Shown one piece after another: positions 26,405-36,170 of a stretch of DNA of 64,000 nt (within the stretch, counting starts at the first letter, position 1; every line of letters begins with the position of its first letter). Location: assembly GCA_910585435.1 (NCBI GenBank), contig CAJUEJ010000021.1:8856-72855 (forward strand), given 5' to 3'. A model generated the notes under the pieces. It made no database searches, was not told where the DNA came from, and worked only from the letters and a program-made list of their open reading frames with translations. This DNA comes from an uncultured Hungatella sp. (lineage in GTDB: Bacteria > Bacillota > Clostridia > Lachnospirales > Lachnospiraceae). The position numbers and the translations under genes are program-made.

Positions 26405-26522
26405 TAGCCGGTATTTTATGAAGCAGGTGGCAGACACGGTTCTGATTTTTAAAAATGAAACGGTCATATACTATCCCTTTGGCTACGAGCATTACCTGGA
26501 GCAGCGGAAAAAGCTTTACACC
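26405..26522 (+). pseudogene. Decayed fragment of a second ABC-F gene 3' end
   Basis: From about 26405 to 26512 the sequence matches 23398-23511 of the intact ABC-F gene with roughly 14 differences in 105 bp. In frame it still reads RYFMKQVADTVLIF and YYPFGYEHYLEQRKK before a TAG at 26525. The ATPase domains and the long C-terminal extension are missing. The join to the 24021-24043-like block indicates an internal deletion. It starts about 55 bp after the TOPRIM gene stop. Confidence 0.8.
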
Positions 26523-26592
26523 CCATAGGCAATTTATTATAATGTAGGTAGCAACTCATATTACAGTGAATCGGTAGAAAGCAGGTGATTAT

Positions 26593-26784
26593 ATGCCAAG
26601 TAATGCGGAGATTGTAAAAAATGCATTAGATGATTTCAGAGAGATACAGAGATATATGGCTGTAGCGAAAAAAGAAAATGCGGTGGAGACTTATGGGGAA
26701 TTAAAGGAGAAATATCTGTATTTGAAGTCCTTACTTAATGTTTTGGGAGTGAGTCTTACGGATATTGACAAAATAAAAGAGTAG
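26593..26784 (+). CDS. Small hypothetical helical protein
   Basis: 63 residues, Lys/Glu-rich and predicted mostly helical (a long helix around VKNALDDFREIQRYMAVAKKE, then LKEKYLYLKSLLNVLG). AGCAGGTGATT precedes ATG 26593. I do not recognise the family. It lies between the ABC-F remnant and the second hairpin repeat, in a position that is empty next to the intact ABC-F copy. Codon use looks normal and the start is good, so it is probably real. Confidence 0.6.
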   Translation: MPSNAEIVKNALDDFREIQRYMAVAKKENAVETYGELKEKYLYLKSLLNVLGVSLTDIDKIKE

Positions 26785-26801
26785 CTGTAATAAGAAAATA
26801 A

Positions 26802-26873
26802 GGAATCAGGACGGGCTGCATGAAATGGAGTGGATTTGCCTTCATTTTTCGCAGCCCTCTTTGCATATTTCAT
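26802..26873 (+). repeat. 72-bp hairpin repeat, copy B
   Basis: Second copy of the element at 24050-24121, 7 differences in 72 bp. The outer stem GGGCTGC (26813-26819) / GCAGCCC (26851-26857) is fully conserved. With copy A it brackets the AAA15/TOPRIM module. Confidence 0.7.
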
Positions 26874-26997
26874 TAAAAAGCATACAAAAACATTAGAAAT
26901 CGGACTTCCTTTTTGATGCCCTTTCTGCTATTTTATAAAAGGTACATACGCAAAAAATTTATACCTATGTTCAAAGGCAGAAAGAGAGGACATATCA

Positions 26998-28006
26998 TGT
27001 CTTATTCCTACAAATCTTTTTTTCAGCAACTTATGAAAAGTTCTCCTACGCAGCATGCCTGTAAGGCCCAGGACAAAGAGTCCTTTTTCGCCTGGCAAAA
27101 GGAGTCCCGGAGCTTATAGAGTCCGTTCAGGAAAAGGGCTATACCCGCCACAAGCTGCGGATGCAGACACTGCCGGGAGTTTTCATGCCTTTTTATATGA
27201 TGGTGCCGGAAGGCAGCCAGGCTTCACATCCTCTCCCGGTCATGATTGCCCTGCCTGCTCACGGCGCCAGCAAGGAAAGTGTGGCAGGCGTCCTTTCCTC
27301 ACCCGGTGTCAGGGAAAAGCTGGAATGGTCTCCGAAAGAAAACTATGGACAGGTGTTTGCCAGAAAAGGCTATCTTGTGTTTTGTCCGGATCCTCCCGGC
27401 TTCGGAGAGCGTCAGGAGCCTCTCTCCATGGAGGATGCGGCCTTTCTTGGTAGTCCCTCCCAGAATCCCTTGGGCTCCTCCTGCAAAAATCTGACCATAA
27501 CGGCAGAGGCCTTGGGGCTGACCTTTGCCGGGCTGGCGTTGTGGGATATGATGGGGCTTGTGGACTATATTTCCACACTGCCTGCAGCGGATTCTGCCAG
27601 AATCGGATGCTGTGGTTTTTCCGGAGGCGGCCTGGATACCCTGTGGCTTGCCGCCATGGATGACAGAATCCGTCTGGCTGTTATCAGCGGTTATCTCCAC
27701 AGTACAGGCAAAAGTATCCTGGAGACCCATCTGTGCACCTGCAATTTTGTACCGGAGCTGTGGCTGAACTACGATATCGGAGATATTGCCGCACTGATTG
27801 CCCCCAGGCCGGCTTTCTATGAAAATGGAATCCGGGATATATTAAACGGCCCCGACGGAATCCAGGATCCCCTTAATCAGTTTCATAAGATTCAAAAGAT
27901 TTACAAGCTTTTTGAAAAAGAGGATGCCATTGCCCACGGTTCCTTCGACGGGCCTCATATGTGGTATGGATTGGGGTATGAGTTTGTGGACAGGTATTTG
28001 CTGTGA
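26998..28006 (+). pseudogene. Alpha/beta hydrolase (acetyl xylan esterase-like), frameshifted
   Basis: An N-terminal part (40 codons from ATG 26998, after AGAGAGGA) runs to a TAG at 27117. The rest of the protein continues in another frame from about 27104. One base more in the AAAA run near 27097-27100 would join them as WQKGVPELIESVQEKG. The main part has nucleophile Ser in GCCGFSGGG, an acidic residue in the APRPAFYENGIRD region and His in SFDGPHMWYG, the triad of dienelactone hydrolase/esterase-type enzymes. About 336 residues once repaired, no signal peptide. Probably a cytoplasmic carbohydrate esterase. Real mutation or sequencing error cannot be told apart here. Confidence 0.8.
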
Positions 28007-28030
28007 AAGTAGCAAATTTTTACAGTAGGA

Positions 28031-28052
28031 CTGCGCACGCGCTGTGCTGTCC
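28031..28052 (+). repeat. Dispersed 22-bp intergenic repeat, copy 2
   Basis: CTGCGC, four variable bases, GCTGTGCTGTCC; same layout as copies at 8317-8338 and 46951-46972, here 25 bp after the hydrolase stop. Confidence 0.55.
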
Positions 28053-28135
28053 GTATCAGCGCCGGAATGCCGTTTTTGCATTCCGTGTGCATACCCCGGA
28101 GGGATGAATATTTGGCTTCTGCAACTGTCCTGTGC

Positions 28136-29734
28136 TTACGCCTGAAATACTTTTATTGTCTGCGAATTTAAAGGAATGTGAATGGAAACCGTGTTTTGTA
28201 CATATGGCACGGAATGAAAGGTAATAGTAACCTGACTTCCGTAATAAGACTGCAGCCTCTTATAAATATTATTAAGCCCTACGTGAGAATTGCCTGTTAC
28301 CTGCCCATAAAGGGCGTTGGTTGCTTTTTCTATGTCAATACCATATCCGTTATCCATGACTTGTATCAACAGACCGCCTTTATCGCTGCAAACATTAATG
28401 TGTATGGCAGGAGCAGGGGCAAATGAATGGACATGCTCCGGAGAAAAACCGTGTTTAATACTATTTTCCACCAAAGGCTGCAATATGCATTTTACAATTA
28501 AAAAATCTGTAAATTCCGGGTCCGCCTGGCAGGTAAACAGGATACTCTGATGGGAGCGGTAATTAATCAGCTTCAGGTACTCCTCTGTATGACGCAGCTC
28601 CTGTTTCATGGTAATTGCAGCCTTTCCGCCGCTTAATCCGATTCGGAGATATTGGCCAAGACTTTCCAGCATAGAAGCAGCCTGGCCGCACGCACCGCTC
28701 AGTACCTCTCCGCGTATGCACTCCAGTGTGTTATACAGAAAATGAGGATTGATTTGTTCCGTTAATATCTGTATTTCTGCCTTTGAAAGCGCCTGTTCTT
28801 CTGCTTTAATCACTTCTATCTGTTCCTGAATGTTTTGATACATAGAAAGGATCCGCTCCCCTAAAACACCGGTTTCATCATGATATTTGGGAAAGTAGTC
28901 ATTATTATAAGTGCCCCGTTCCATATGCTCTACTACGGAAACCAGGCCGGTAATGGGTTTCGTCAAGAAACGGGCCAGCAGAGAGGAGAGAATAACAACG
29001 GCAATAAGGCTGAGGATCCATACATTGAAAATAAAGGCCTGTACGGTTTTCAGCTCGGACATTAATGCTTTTTGAGAGACAATACTTATAAGCTTTAAAC
29101 CACAGGTGCCGATAGATTTTGATTGGATATGAAAAATATTATTTTGAAAGTTTTTATCAAAAACCAATTCGTCATTGTCACCTATAAATTTTTGAGTAGC
29201 TAAATCAGATGCCAGTGGATCAATGGAGGAGCTGCTGTCCAGATTTAGCGGAATTCCATTAGAATCTGCCAGATATAAAACAGCATCTTTGGACTTTTTC
29301 ATATTCTCAAAGTAGCTGTTTATTTTATTGGCATCTAACAAAAGAATGATCATCACAGTGAAATCATTATCGGAGTTGCTTATTACGCTGAAATCCGATG
29401 TCAGCATAGTAACCGGAATAACAAGAGGCAATACTTTTCTGTACACATAGAAAGGCAGATTATACTGTTTAAGCAGTGCAGTGTGGGAAATATCATTCAG
29501 ATTCCATTCCAGATAGAAAGGGCTGACATGGTTCCCGCCTTTTTCCGCGGTCGTAAAGAATTCCCCGTTTTTTCCAATAATGGTAGCATAAGCGATATAG
29601 TCGTGGGATTGGACAAGTGCTTCCATAGGATCCTGCAAAGCGACGTAGTGGTCAATGTAGCTTCCGGTTCCCAACTGAATGTCATACATTGTTTTACGAA
29701 CCTGATTATCACTGATAAAATGGCTGGTGTTCAT
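28136..29734 (-). CDS. YesM-type sensor histidine kinase, N-terminus missing
   Basis: 532 residues from ATG 29734. Present are an extracellular sensor domain, one membrane segment (VWILSLIAVVILSSLLARFL, about 235-255), HAMP, the His-kinase box LTEQINPHFLYNTLECI (about 330) and a GHKL ATPase domain with PLVENSIKHGF and DNGYGID. The first membrane helix expected of YesM kinases is absent. The frame is open for about 23 more codons upstream (DDSEYTLSTATASFRYAI...) before a TAA, inside the regulator gene. So the kinase gene has lost its real start in a deletion that joined it to the regulator gene. Without its first membrane helix it is probably not a functional sensor. Confidence 0.8.
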   Translation of the reverse strand: MNTSHFISDNQVRKTMYDIQLGTGSYIDHYVALQDPMEALVQSHDYIAYATIIGKNGEFFTTAEKGGNHVSPFYLEWNLNDISHTALLKQYNLPFYVYRKVLPLVIPVTMLTSDFSVISNSDNDFTVMIILLLDANKINSYFENMKKSKDAVLYLADSNGIPLNLDSSSSIDPLASDLATQKFIGDNDELVFDKNFQNNIFHIQSKSIGTCGLKLISIVSQKALMSELKTVQAFIFNVWILSLIAVVILSSLLARFLTKPITGLVSVVEHMERGTYNNDYFPKYHDETGVLGERILSMYQNIQEQIEVIKAEEQALSKAEIQILTEQINPHFLYNTLECIRGEVLSGACGQAASMLESLGQYLRIGLSGGKAAITMKQELRHTEEYLKLINYRSHQSILFTCQADPEFTDFLIVKCILQPLVENSIKHGFSPEHVHSFAPAPAIHINVCSDKGGLLIQVMDNGYGIDIEKATNALYGQVTGNSHVGLNNIYKRLQSYYGSQVTITFHSVPYVQNTVSIHIPLNSQTIKVFQA

Positions 29735-31099
29735 CAGTATGCTATTAATGGCATACCTAAAGGAAGCAGTAGCCGTAGAAAGGGTGTATTCCGAGTCATC
29801 TTTTTAAAGGTTCCATATTGGGAGAGTTCCTGTGCATACCGCAGGAAAAGAGCCTGTATCCACTCTCGGATTTCGTCTAAACAGGACATATGGTTAATAA
29901 TATGATAAGGATCCTCCTGAAACAGTTCCCTGTGTTCCGGCGCATATGGACGGAGATTTTTCTGGGTATCCATGATCAGATAAATGCACATTCCGCGTAT
30001 ATAGGAGGGAGGAGGCTCCGGTATATAAAAAAGATTATTAAAAAATTGATTTAAATAATCCTGGATTTCATCTGCTTTTTCTGCCAATATGGAATCCGCC
30101 AAACGCAAAGTATTAATTTTTGCATCCATAGCCCGGGGAGCAAAAGGGATGTCGGGACAATAGTGGGAACTGTCAAATATCATCTGCTGCGGCAGATATA
30201 AACCATAAGCCAGAGCGTTTAATGCAGCGCGGCTGGAGACATAGGCATACTCCGGAGAACAGACTTCCTGTCCGATCCCGGCCTGAATATGGATATGGCA
30301 GAATTCATATATGGTATTAATACAAATTTTGCAGAAATTGTCAGGACTGGGAAAAAGAGGCCGACCCTGATAAACCATATTATAAATGACAGCAATGTAA
30401 TTGCCGGAATAACTAAAAACATACGTGTTTGGTTTCGGACATAATTCATAGATAATATTTTTAATAGCGAAAATGAACAGGTAATAATCGTCCTGTGAAA
30501 AGGCTTCCCCATCTTTTGAATCCGGAAGGCGGTAAGAGAATAAAATTACATTTAACGGCGCCATTTCTAACGGAATGTGAAGCTGGTTTAGCTGATTCTC
30601 TATTTCTTTATACTCCGAATGGCGGGATTGGAGGAGCCGGTTCATAAAATTTTCCTGCATAGCGGTAGTTCCTTCCTGAATCTGGCGCTGCTTGAACGTT
30701 TCCATATCTTTTCCCTGATAAAAAGTAAGAAGCTGTTTTTGAATACGCGTTATCTCTGAAAGGAGCTCAGCACGCACGATTGGCTTTAGCAAATAGGAAG
30801 AAACCTCGTATTGAATCGCTTTTTTTGCATACTCAAAATCATCATAACCACTTAATATTATAAACTTTGTTTGAAGTTTTAAACTACGGGTCTGCTTAAT
30901 TAATTCTATACCATCACAAAAAGGCATTTTGATATCGGTCAATACGATATCTGGCTTATGCATTCTGATAAGCTGCAGTGCTTCCAAACCATCTGAAGCA
31001 GTGTCAATCAATTCGATTCCCAGTTCTTTCCAGTTGAAACTGCCTCAGGCTGTTTTGAATGGCGGCTTCATCATCCGCTATTAACATTGTCAACATCAT
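29734..31099 (-). pseudogene. YesN-type response regulator, frameshifted and lacking its DNA-binding domain
   Basis: The N-terminus MLTMLIADDEAAIQ (ATG near 31099) runs into a stop unless one T is removed from TTT at 31037-31039. After that correction it continues as NWKELGIELIDTASDG, the expected receiver sequence, with phosphoacceptor Asp in DIVLTDIKMPFCDG. A linker region of about 300 residues follows. YesN proteins end in an AraC-type helix-turn-helix; here the frame stops after FKKMTRNT... without one, right where kinase sequence begins in another frame. An internal deletion has thus removed the end of the regulator and the start of the kinase. Downstream targets would have been the divergent sugar transporter. 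Confidence 0.85.
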
Positions 31100-31271
31100 G
31101 CCGGAATCATCTCCCATCTTTTGGTGTATCCATTATAACATTTGCAAATTGCCAACTCAAGATGATTGGAATAAGAGGCTGGAAAAGGTCACATATTCCT
31201 AAAAAAAGACCATATCCTATGACAAGAACCGTTTGGTACAATTAAGAAAAACAAACAGAGGGGAGATTTTG

Positions 31272-32729
31272 ATGAAGAAAAAAAGTTTAACAGGTATGGC
31301 TGCCCTGGCAATGTCTCTAATACTTACGGTATCTCTGACAGGATGCGGCAATGGAGGAGCCGGAGAGGAAAGCGCATCTGCCAGTGAGGGCCAGAGCCAG
31401 ATTCAGGCATCGGGCAGTGAAAAAGAATCCGTACAGCAGAGCAGTTCACAGGAAGAAAAAACGGTGATTACGGTTTGGACCGGTGCACGCCATGATCTGG
31501 AACTCAGGCAGAAACAAATTGAAGAATTTAACGCATCCAATGATATGGGGATTGAAATTGATTATGTGGTTCAGACGGACAATTTGTCTAACATGCTTAC
31601 AATGGCTGCAAGCTCCGGCCAATCGCCTGATATTTTTTGTACAGGGGCCAATGACAAGCTCCAGCAGTATAAAGACGCAGGCTTAATCCAGCCCCTGAAT
31701 CCGTATATTACTGATACGGAAAGAACCGTTTTAGATATTGAAAACAACTCCTATGAAGGGGGCAATGTGTTGGGGGATGAAATCTACTTTATGCCTACAT
31801 CAAGAAGAAGCGGAAGCCGTCTTATCTACAATAAGGAACTATCTGAAAAGGCAGGGATACAACCGCCTGCCACGCTGGATGAAGTAGTTTCCGCAGCAAA
31901 GGCGTTGACGCAGGCAGGGGAAGGAACCGCTTACGGCGTTATCTTTCCCGGCCAGAGTTCTCCCTTTGAACGCTGGCTTGAAGGGATTGCCGAACTTAGC
32001 GGCGTCAAGCCATATGACTACGCTGCAGGGCGATATGAATTTTCAGGATATAAGCCGATTCTGGAAGCTGTCCGGCAGATGTTTCAGGATGGCAGCGTGT
32101 TCCCGGGATCAACATCTATGAAAATTGATCCCACCAGAACCCAATTTGCAGAGGGAAACGTGGGAATGTATGGAAATGCTTCGCAAGAGGTGGGAGTTTT
32201 GACAGAACAATTTCCGGCCAGGATTGAATGGGGAGTTGCAAAATTGCCAACCATAGACGGAACTGTAAAGGGATGTATTACAAGTGTTCCGGAAAATGGA
32301 TGGGTGATGACTTTACAGGCTAAAGACCCGGAAAAGGCATGGGAGGTTATTAAGTATTTAAGCTCGGAGAAGGTACTTGTCGAGTATGTGGAAGCAGGAT
32401 ATGGACTGGCTATATCTGATTATATAGCGGAAAAGGTAGATAACAGTAAAATTGGCCGGATGGCTGATTTTGCTGAAACAGGCGGGTATGACTCTATGTA
32501 TCCGTTAATGCCGCCGGTATCGCCGGAAGGAGAAACCTACAGGGATGCTTTATGGAGCGCCTGCCAGCCGGACGGGCCGGATATTGATGCGATAATTGAG
32601 ACGTTGAATAAGACTTACAATGATGCTTTAGATAAAGAAATAAAGCGTGGGAAAATCAAACGTCTCGTCATTGAAAACTACGACCCGCTGAATCCTGGCA
32701 AAGGTACAGCCGTGTATCTCTCAGAATAA
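31272..32729 (+). CDS. Extracellular sugar-binding lipoprotein
   Basis: 485 residues, family 1 solute-binding protein. Lipoprotein signal with lipobox VSLTGC at residues 20-25, a Ser/Glu/Gln-rich linker, then ITVWTGARHDLELRQ, the typical start of the binding fold. ATG 31272 has GAGGGGAGA upstream. It is the first gene of a binding protein-permease-permease-GH43 operon divergent from the YesM/YesN remnants, the usual genomic partner arrangement. Ligand: plant or mucin oligosaccharide, by context of GH43. Confidence 0.92.
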   Translation: MKKKSLTGMAALAMSLILTVSLTGCGNGGAGEESASASEGQSQIQASGSEKESVQQSSSQEEKTVITVWTGARHDLELRQKQIEEFNASNDMGIEIDYVVQTDNLSNMLTMAASSGQSPDIFCTGANDKLQQYKDAGLIQPLNPYITDTERTVLDIENNSYEGGNVLGDEIYFMPTSRRSGSRLIYNKELSEKAGIQPPATLDEVVSAAKALTQAGEGTAYGVIFPGQSSPFERWLEGIAELSGVKPYDYAAGRYEFSGYKPILEAVRQMFQDGSVFPGSTSMKIDPTRTQFAEGNVGMYGNASQEVGVLTEQFPARIEWGVAKLPTIDGTVKGCITSVPENGWVMTLQAKDPEKAWEVIKYLSSEKVLVEYVEAGYGLAISDYIAEKVDNSKIGRMADFAETGGYDSMYPLMPPVSPEGETYRDALWSACQPDGPDIDAIIETLNKTYNDALDKEIKRGKIKRLVIENYDPLNPGKGTAVYLSE

Positions 32730-32755
32730 AAAAGATGTTAGCTTAAAGTTTGAGA

Positions 32756-32796
32756 AAGCTGTTTTCCGCCTGTAAAGAAAACAGCTTTTCCTTTTA
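32756..32796 (+). terminator. Intra-operon terminator/attenuator hairpin
   Basis: AAAGCTGTTTTC (32756-32767) pairs with GAAAACAGCTTT (32778-32789), a 12-bp stem with 10-base loop, followed by TTCCTTTT. It lies between the binding-protein and permease genes and probably limits read-through, giving more binding protein than permease. Confidence 0.7.
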
Positions 32797-32820
32797 AAAG
32801 GGAGGTAATACAGACACTCT

Positions 32821-33711
32821 ATGAAAAAGAAAGTAAATCTTACGGTTTGGTTCATGATGCTTCCTTCTTTATTTTTACTGGCGGTAGGATCTGTATATCC
32901 GTTTCTTTGGATATTCCGCTATATATTCTATGATTATAATGGCTTTACCGCATATTTTTCAGGGATGGATAATGTTTCACGTTTATTCAGGGATGCTATT
33001 TACTGGAAAAGCGTAGGAAATACATTTGAATATGCAGCTATGAAGCTTATTTTTTGTATACCGCTTTCTTTGCTGGCGGCTGTTGTGCTGCATCAGAAGT
33101 TACGGGGCAGTTCTTTTTTCAGAGGCGTATTTTTTATGCCTACGGTTATCAGCTCGGCGGTATACAGTCTTATCTTTTACTTTATTTTTGCTTCATATAA
33201 TGGTGTGTTAAACAGTATGCTGATGGCCTCAGGTATTACACATCACGCAATCGACTGGCTCGGCAGTCCTAAAACTGCGATGATTTCGGTTGTAATTGTT
33301 GCGGTCTGGGGAGGCTTTGGAAACTATATGATTCTGATTATGTCCGGACTAAGCAGTATTTCGGAAGAGGTTTATGAAAGCGCCAGAATCGATGGGGCTA
33401 ATGGCAGGCAGATTTTTTTCAAAATAACAATTCCGCTTTTGGGGCCTGTGCTGAAAGTGATTTTAATGCTGGCAATTACCGGAGCCCTAAAAGATTATCA
33501 GTCCATTCTTGTATTGACCGGCGGAGGGCCTAATCATCGAACGCAGGTTATGTTTTCCTATATCTACCAGTTATGCTTTGGCAGTGATGCATCAGGAATA
33601 CAAATTCAACTGGGCTATGGAGCCGTACTGAGTCTGGTTTCTGCTTTTATAATAGGAATTATTACGGTTATTTATCTGCGCTTCAGCAAAAAGATGGATG
33701 AGGTATATTAA
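32821..33711 (+). CDS. Sugar ABC transporter permease (MalF/UgpA type)
   Basis: 296 residues, six membrane segments, EAA loop EEVYESARIDGANGRQIFFKITIP. GGGAGG lies 15 bp ahead of the ATG, rather far, so translation may be modest. Partner of the second permease 12 bp downstream. No ATPase gene in the operon. Confidence 0.92.
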   Translation: MKKKVNLTVWFMMLPSLFLLAVGSVYPFLWIFRYIFYDYNGFTAYFSGMDNVSRLFRDAIYWKSVGNTFEYAAMKLIFCIPLSLLAAVVLHQKLRGSSFFRGVFFMPTVISSAVYSLIFYFIFASYNGVLNSMLMASGITHHAIDWLGSPKTAMISVVIVAVWGGFGNYMILIMSGLSSISEEVYESARIDGANGRQIFFKITIPLLGPVLKVILMLAITGALKDYQSILVLTGGGPNHRTQVMFSYIYQLCFGSDASGIQIQLGYGAVLSLVSAFIIGIITVIYLRFSKKMDEVY

Positions 33712-33723
33712 AGGGAGATAAGC

Positions 33724-34593
33724 ATGGGGAGAGAAGTTAACAGAGTTCGCTCGAAAGAATATAAAATAAATCGGTGTGTGATATATATTTTTTTAGTGGG
33801 TTTAACAGTCTTAACTATATATCCGATTATTTATATTTTTTTTGGATCTTTTAAGGAAAACCGGGAACTTGTGCTGGGAGGATGGAATATCCTGCCGCAG
33901 AAATTTGTCATCAGTAACTATACAGATGCATGGGAGATGGCAAATTTTGCCGGGTATACGTTCAATAGCGTGATACTCAGTATCGGCACTATGATAGTTG
34001 CGCTGTTTGTAACAAGCATGGCAGGCTACTGTTATGCAAGAGGGGAATTTCCCTGTAAAGAGCTTTTTTATAATTTAATGATTGCTTTTATGTTTATTAA
34101 CGTTGGGAGCATTTCGCTGAGGCCATTGTTTGAACTGGCGGTTAAGGTTCATTTAAATCAATCCAGAGTGACTATGATACTGATATCTGCGGCAGGATCC
34201 CAGGCAACTTTTATTTTCCTTGTCCGCGGCTATATGAACACGACTCCAAAAGAACTGGATGAGGCTGCCAAAATAGACGGATGCGGATTTTTTCATATTT
34301 ACTGGAAAATTATTCTTCCTATTTTAAAGCCAGTTCTTTCTGCTGTAGCTCTTTTATCGTTCAGAGGAGGATGGAATGAATATATTATGCCGATGATTTT
34401 TACGATGTCCAACCCGTCCTTAAGACCCTTGACGGTTGGGGTGGTTTCCCTGAGAAACATGGGAGATAGAGCTGCAGCATGGAACATTATGTTTGCCGGT
34501 TCTGTTATTTCCATTGTTCCGATCATCATTTTATACATGTTTACCAGTAAATATTTTATGGAGGGTATGACGGTTGGAGCGGTAAAGGGTTAG
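33724..34593 (+). CDS. Carbohydrate ABC transporter permease (MalG type)
   Basis: 289 residues, six membrane segments, EAA loop KELDEAAKIDGCGFFHIYWKIILP and the usual end FMEGMTVGAVKG. AAAGGGAGA precedes the ATG. Forms the channel with the preceding permease; energy probably comes from a shared MsmX-like ATPase elsewhere. Confidence 0.93.
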   Translation: MGREVNRVRSKEYKINRCVIYIFLVGLTVLTIYPIIYIFFGSFKENRELVLGGWNILPQKFVISNYTDAWEMANFAGYTFNSVILSIGTMIVALFVTSMAGYCYARGEFPCKELFYNLMIAFMFINVGSISLRPLFELAVKVHLNQSRVTMILISAAGSQATFIFLVRGYMNTTPKELDEAAKIDGCGFFHIYWKIILPILKPVLSAVALLSFRGGWNEYIMPMIFTMSNPSLRPLTVGVVSLRNMGDRAAAWNIMFAGSVISIVPIIILYMFTSKYFMEGMTVGAVKG

Positions 34594-34625
34594 AGGAGAT
34601 TTAAGAAAGGAAATTGACTGTTAAA

Positions 34626-36170
34626 ATGAAATATTATTGCAATCCATTAAATATCAGATATCCATACCAATTTTTTGACAAAGGCGATTATATTCAGGCT
34701 TCAAGAGAGTCCGCAGATCCTTCCATGGTCTTTTTTAAAAACAGATATTATCTGTTTCCGTCAATGGCTGCCGGGTTTTACACTAGTGAAGATCTGAGTG
34801 AATTCACATTTCATGCATTTAAAAACAAGATGCCTGTGTACGGATATGCTCCGGACATCCGGATAATCAGAGGAGAATTGTATTTCTGTGCAATGGAACC
34901 AAACGGAATGCTGGGAATATATAAAACGAAGGACCCTCTGGAACAGGAATTTGTTAAATTGAACGAGGTGAAAGGCGGGGGAGACCCTTGCCTTTTTGAA
35001 GATGATGACGGAAGAATATATCTTTACTGGGGATGCTCCAGATTACATCCTATATATGGGGTGGAGCTGAGCGCTGAAGATATGACGCCTGTTGGGACAA
35101 GGAAAATTCTTATTTATTCAAATACAAAAGAGTTGGGATATGAACGCAATGGAGAAAATCATATCGAAACCTATACCCGAAGAGAAATGGAAGAATTTAT
35201 GGAGCAGAAACTGCTTGCAGATCCAACTATCGAAAATACGCAGATACCCTATGAGTATATGAAGCTATGCAATGCTACCAATATAGAGGGACCATATATG
35301 ACAAAATATAAAGGGACGTATTATTTACAGTATGCTGCCACGGGAACGGAACATAATGTATACTGTGATGCCGTATATGTTTCAAAAAAACCGCTGGGAC
35401 CGTTTACAGTCCCAGGGAATAATCCCTTTGCATATAAACCAGAAGGCTTTATTACAGGCTCGGGGCACGGTTCCACTTTTAAAGGAGAAGAGGAAAGGTA
35501 TTTTCATATTTCGTGTCTGCGGATATCCAGACAACACCTTTTTGAACGCCGCCTGGGACTGTGGCCGGTCGGATTTGACGAAGATAATGAGATGTATTGC
35601 GACCAGCGATATGGTGACTGGCCTGTAAGAACAGATGTAAAGCCCTTTGAAAAGCCGGATTGGATGCTGTTGTCATACAAAAAGAAAGTATCGGTTTCCT
35701 CAGGAGAAATGGCAGAATGTATTTGTGATGAGGATATAAGAACCTGGTGGAGAGCAGATGGCAATAAGAATGAATGGGCTGCCGTAGACTTAGGCAGTGT
35801 ATGTGACGTGCGGGTTGTGCAGATTAACTTTGCTGATGACAAGATAATATTAATCCGCGAAATGTTTGACGGAAATACGATTAGCAGCAACCGCGGAAGA
35901 GTGATTGACATGGAGCCGCGAAAGATTCGCTGGCACCTGGAATGGTCTGTTGACGGAGAGGCTTATTTTTCTCTCAAGGACAAATCAGAAGCCGAGACAG
36001 ATTTATCCCACGATCTTGTAGTGACAGACAATGGAATTAAAGCCAGGTACATTCGTTTGTGGATATACGAAGTTCCGTTTGGGCAAAGGCCCTGCATCAG
36101 CGGGCTGAGAGTATTTGGACGAATGGAAAAAAGCTTCCACAACAACCGGAATATATACGAGGCAGAATGA
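34626..36170 (+). CDS. GH43-family glycosidase with C-terminal discoidin-like domain
   Basis: 514 residues in this frame. A five-bladed propeller of the GH43 type: base Asp in ADPSMVFF, second Asp in APDIRIIRG, acid Glu in NIEGPYM, and the HGST segment. A jelly-roll (F5/8 type C) domain follows (about 360-500) with WWRADGNKNEWAAVDLG. The family covers beta-xylosidases and arabinofuranosidases. No signal peptide, so the substrate is imported by the adjacent transporter. Start taken at ATG 34626; TTG 34614 is an alternative. A missing A in the A6 run near 36127-36132 truncates the protein early; the natural C-terminus lies in the next frame. Confidence 0.88.
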   Translation: MKYYCNPLNIRYPYQFFDKGDYIQASRESADPSMVFFKNRYYLFPSMAAGFYTSEDLSEFTFHAFKNKMPVYGYAPDIRIIRGELYFCAMEPNGMLGIYKTKDPLEQEFVKLNEVKGGGDPCLFEDDDGRIYLYWGCSRLHPIYGVELSAEDMTPVGTRKILIYSNTKELGYERNGENHIETYTRREMEEFMEQKLLADPTIENTQIPYEYMKLCNATNIEGPYMTKYKGTYYLQYAATGTEHNVYCDAVYVSKKPLGPFTVPGNNPFAYKPEGFITGSGHGSTFKGEEERYFHISCLRISRQHLFERRLGLWPVGFDEDNEMYCDQRYGDWPVRTDVKPFEKPDWMLLSYKKKVSVSSGEMAECICDEDIRTWWRADGNKNEWAAVDLGSVCDVRVVQINFADDKIILIREMFDGNTISSNRGRVIDMEPRKIRWHLEWSVDGEAYFSLKDKSEAETDLSHDLVVTDNGIKARYIRLWIYEVPFGQRPCISGLRVFGRMEKSFHNNRNIYEAE

